A stretch of DNA of 64,000 bases, from contig OW121851.1 of NCBI GenBank assembly GCA_933228895.1, positions 114,101,271-114,165,270 on the forward strand. The letters run 5' to 3'. The number at the start of each line of letters is the position of its first letter. Position 1 is the first letter of the stretch. The DNA is from Platycnemis pennipes (taxonomy: Eukaryota; Arthropoda; Insecta; Odonata; Platycnemididae). The notes below the pieces were generated by a model that was not told where the DNA came from, made no database searches, and worked only from the letters and a program-made list of their open reading frames with translations. Shown here in pieces: positions 59,759 to 64,000 of the stretch. The position numbers and the translations under genes are program-made.

Positions 59759-62700
59759 AAAAACGTAATTGCAGCAAAATATGGTACGCACACTTTCATG
59801 AAACAAAAGAAAGTGGAATTGGTGAAACAAGTTTCCATCGATTCTAATCCTGCAAACAAGGAAGTCTGTGTTAACAATTCGCTGGTCTGGTAAAATTTAT
59901 AAAAATCAACTCAGGTATATTCCATTCAAACCAAATAATTGAGAAGCTAAGCTAAGTAATCGTTAAAGGAAATGAATATATGTATATGAAATGAATATGA
60001 ACGAATATGAAATTAAAATATACTTTTAAGGTTCCACTACCATTTGTATATGCAACTGAAACAGATGCGAACGCCAATATGTTTCTGATGCACCCATAGT
60101 GAATCCTCCTGATATTAAAAAGGTTATAACTAAAAATTGATTCTTTACTACTATTTTCATTCCAAATTTGCACAGAAATCTCCTCGTTTCTAATAAATGT
60201 AGCTATAAAATGCCAAATGCTGAATTAGGCCCAGCGATATGCAAATATTATTTTTTGCAACGACTGCACAAAATCCGATGGTAATGGAGAAATATGAGAA
60301 AGACAAAAGAAACTAATCGTGTTTAAAATCCCTATAGCATGGAATCCTAGATTAACCACACTTATCGCTCCTTTGATTTTGCAAATTAAGTTTATTGCCT
60401 CCTAATATTTCTAAAAAACCATATGAATCCTATTTTTTTCCATGCAGATATGTTCTTTGGTTCTGTTTTCCATTTAATCATTTTACCAAGATAAAAACCA
60501 ATTCCTCAAGGTAAAATGTAAATACCATAAGCATGCTATGCACAATTTTTCCTCATGCAAGAATTTATGAAATTTTTGGACAAACCTTGACTCATAAACA
60601 AGCACACCCTTGGAAATGTATGCCTCTTTCCTTATTTTTCAATACGTAGCCATAGCAATGGAATAACTCGATTGGTAGGAATGTTTAAAATATCCGAGTT
60701 AAGTAGGTAGGTATATAGATACATAGATGTAGCTAGTAAATGTACGAAGTACACTTTAAGGTTCTACTAACATAAAATAATTGAGTACAAAATTTGGTTT
60801 CTTCTTATAAAATCCAAAATAAATTGACTAAAATTTTAGCTTAAGGAAGTTTGAGGGAATTCTATATGTAATTTTAATGTTATGTTTCATATGTTATATA
60901 TCATTTTGAAATAAATTAAATTATGAACATTAAACAAAATTAAGTTCTCTCGTAAACATCAAATCAGAAACAATTATTTTAATTTGGAATACGATGTTTC
61001 AGAGTGAATTGATTTGATTAAAACTAAAAGTTTTAGTGTTTGTAGTAATTATTTTCAAGTTGTTTTCTCTTTTGTTACCCCCGGGTCATTAATCTGTAAA
61101 TATTGAACTGGAGGTATTTGATCATATGCGTTAATACTACTTGAATATATTTTTTAATAATATGGTGTACTATTGATGGAGCGTTATGTTACTTGCTGGA
61201 TGTTCCGGGCACACACCTGGAAAAAAACTCTCCCTGGTACCTATAGCTGCAAACTACGAGCTGTTTCATTTTCTTGATTACAGATTTTCCTGAGAATATA
61301 TAGACGTCATAATGGGAGGAACTAGAATAATGTCCATTCTGTTGAACTTGGTGGTTTATAAAAGATTAATAAAGGTCAAACCTGAATGTTAAATATTTTA
61401 TTTGATTCTCCCCACCCTTCGCTGCCTCAGTACAAAAACAAATTGCTATATAATGCTAAATTACATCTCCCTTGTCAAGCCTGCATCAAACTAGAAGCTG
61501 GTGCGCTTGGTTTCCGGTTCATCCCTCAACAACCTCACTGATACCAATCGCTAGAAACGGGCATATAAAATAAGTGGTATCACTACACCGTGGATGAAAT
61601 GTGTTTTAATTTAATGGATCTTTATCAGAAGGTGAGTAAAGTAGGATGAGTAAACGTTATCTTATTTGTGTTTTTGAGATTTTGAGGTTTGAGACCACAA
61701 TCAAAGAGGCAATCAGAATACCAGTTAATGTGATTGTGAAGAGAGACCCAGGTAGGTACGGATGACAACTAGCTGGTTTAAAAATAGATGCGCTCATATC
61801 CTTCAACATTCGCCCATAAGCGATGGTGGTTGTGATGAATGGTCGAGGGCTAAAGTGGCGACGGAAACAGCATCCTTCAAAATTTAGCGAGATTGACCTC
61901 TATTCGCTTTTGTCATGGACACTTTATAGTGTCAACCTTATACTCACGGCTCTCTACCTACTTAGTATCCCTTAACATGCGCATTTATGGTGGCTCATCA
62001 GGTCTTTTTAAATTCTCATCACTTCATTAACATTGCTTTCGAAAAGGATTGGAACGCGCTGATGCACGGGAGATATCGCACTTGATTTATAGCCAATAGA
62101 AAGCTTTGTGAGGGACGAGTAGGACAATGAAACGGACTTGGGGCTTTGAAGAACACTCTTCTTGCTACAGCTGGAAATAATGGCCTCTTTAGCAGAAGTG
62201 CCCTCAATGGAATGCTATTTAATCTTTAATAGGTACATTTTTTAACGAGTCATAATATCAAGTTTTAACAGGGTAATGTTGAGGAAAGATTTATGTTATA
62301 AACTATCCTGTACTATATTTCCCCCGTTATTATGAAAATTAATGTTTCATGAAAGAATTTTATATTGTTGCAAATGTTATTGATTTTATTACAAATAGTT
62401 TTACCTGACAAAGCTCACGTTCTACTAAGATTATATCAAAATTAATTTTTTGAATATGATATGCTGTATGTATTCACTCACGATGCCGAATAAGAATATC
62501 AAAGAAAGTGGGTCTAACGGGTTCGGTGCATATGGTAGATAAGCTTCGTGCTTGTCAAAACATCATTTCTTCTAAGGTGAAATATCATGAATCTAATAAC
62601 GTAATTCTATATGCAAATCAGGCACACACATAATAGCATAAAAATTTACCGGTTGTATGATAGCAGACTTGTTAGAAAATTGAGCAGCTGACTGAGGGTT

Positions 62701-64000
62701 CCGCGTTACATTCCGGAGGGAGGGAAATATATTGACAAGTTCAGTTGAGCCCAACCTGTTTATTCCATGGCAAAAGATCTTTCTGAGAATGCAAGAAAGA
62801 ATATAGCTCCCCTCCAACCCTCATGAGTGAATTTCACATACCATTGAGCTTCTAATATTCAACAAGTACTCAACCAGACCAACATTCGAACTGAACACAA
62901 TGCTTTTGTTTCGATATCTCTATAATTATTTTAAATGGCGAATTTTTTCTTTCAATGCTGATGGTTTTGTGTTCAACACGAACGTTGATGAAAGTACAGC
63001 TCATCATATGCAGCATGTAAAGCATGGAATAAAGCATGCGGAACTGAAAACGGACGGCTTATAGAGACCGTGGGAAGAATTATACGTCCCCCTAAACCTA
63101 CCATAATAAACTGCTAAAATATTGATTATAACATGATTCACTGTCCTTGGAGTTACTGCTTAGAGTTTTGGAGTTATACGAGTATAACTCCTCTTGTGTT
63201 TTAATGAAGTTAGAATTTATATTTGTGTTAAAAAATTTTTGGATAAATGAGTTAACCTACTCTTGAAGCAAACAATCAGAATAGAAGCTATTTTTCAAGA
63301 ACTAGTTGGCGAAAAAGGTCACCTGATAACGTGGGTAGAACAAATAAGGCGAGCTGTGTGATAGAGCCACTAGAATATTAAACACAGTAATTGCTACTTG
63401 TGCTGAGAGTTTGTTTTAAGTAGCCGAGGAGGATTTTTGTCCTAGAGTTTATTGCTTCTAATCATCATGAACAGTTATTACCTAATACATTTTTACTTCA
63501 GGTACTAATTTAAAATGTGATGCTGAAATGGTGGCATTAGCCATGACAAAGATTCTAGAAATAAATAGCACCTAATGAAATAGAGCAACCTTAATGTTCA
63601 AACAGCAGTATGTCTCCTTGTTTTCCGTATCCTTCTTAGCCTTAAAATACGCATTCCTAAAAATTTACCTACATTTGATGAAATAAATCGAAACACTTGC
63701 ATTAGTGTGGTCTGAAAGATAACATAATTAATCCCACATGAACTCAAAAGAAATATGGTGGTTAGCAGGTTAATTACTAATTGTAAGTCACGCCTATTAT
63801 CTAGCTCAGCATTTTTAAAACATTTTTCATCCTTCCTTTCCGCCAAGATCATTCAGTTTTTAACATTCCTCATTCGTTTTTCATCGCCAGCTTTTCTTTC
63901 TTCACCGTAACAATGTAAGTTTTCATAACAATGGCGTTATTCTTCCTAAGAAAGTAGGAGAGTGCACACATTTTCGATGTATCACGTGAATTACTTTTGG
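59759..64000. other. Unannotated 4.2-kb stretch
   Basis: No gene, RNA or recognised repeat. A short GTAGG/TAGATA-rich run lies near 60703-60735. Minus-strand ORFs at 62019-62207, 62593-62817 and 63598-63852 have no domain. Confidence 0.45.

Noticed and set aside
1..64000. CRISPR array, bacterial operon or rRNA
   Set aside because: No regularly spaced direct repeats, no ribosome-binding-site-led gene strings, no rRNA signature; the sequence is eukaryotic in character.

Overview
The window looks like AT-rich intergenic or intronic DNA from a large arthropod genome. An insect is most likely, but nothing visible fixes the order. The evidence is the mixture of repeats: RTE-like and CR1/L2-like LINE remnants, a Penelope-like element (PLE), several tRNA-derived SINE families and a Helitron-like fragment. 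I found no intact protein-coding gene, rRNA, functional tRNA or CRISPR array. Nearly all ATG-initiated ORFs are short and look like chance ORFs. Those with real homology are fragments of reverse transcriptase (RT), a GIY-YIG endonuclease, or a decayed THAP zinc finger.

Layout. 0.6-1.0 kb: a THAP-like domain remnant with a polyA signal. 3-9 kb: SINE pieces, CR1-type 3' tails, and an RTE copy (6.43-7.33 kb, minus) split by a CR1-type tail. 10.9-11.1 kb: a diverged 115-bp tandem duplication. 13.2-13.8 kb: RTE copy, plus. 17.1-18.1 kb: RTE copy, minus. 18.6 kb: a hammerhead-like motif. 20.4-21.0 kb: a Helitron-like segment between direct repeats. 22.5-23.3 kb: the best CR1/L2-like fragment, minus. 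24-28 kb: CR1 tail, SINE pieces and PLE-end-like sequences, probably nested. 29.1-29.8 kb: the 3' part of a PLE with GIY-YIG domain, an internal 86-bp duplication and a hammerhead-like motif. 31.65-31.98 kb: an intact SINE with a perfect 12-bp target-site duplication. 36.5 kb: an 80-bp-arm inverted repeat of PLE-end-like sequence. 48.8-49.8 kb: the best RTE RT fragment, with the FADD motif intact. 52.5 and 56.2 kb: short RTE 3' ends. 56.8-59.3 kb: three tRNA-like units, two bounded by inverted repeats. The rest is AT-rich sequence without recognised content.

The elements do not form a pathway. They are a fossil record of target-primed retrotransposition, mostly 5'-truncated copies. The most informative signals are at the RNA 3' ends. 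The RTE family keeps a 5-bp hairpin across its RT stop codon in six of seven copies. The CR1-like family has a tail that can fold as an H-type pseudoknot before a TGTAGA-type repeat. The PLE carries hammerhead-like cores. The autonomous LINEs, the SINEs and the PLE are all represented by copies that look non-functional, except that the 31.7-kb SINE is structurally complete.
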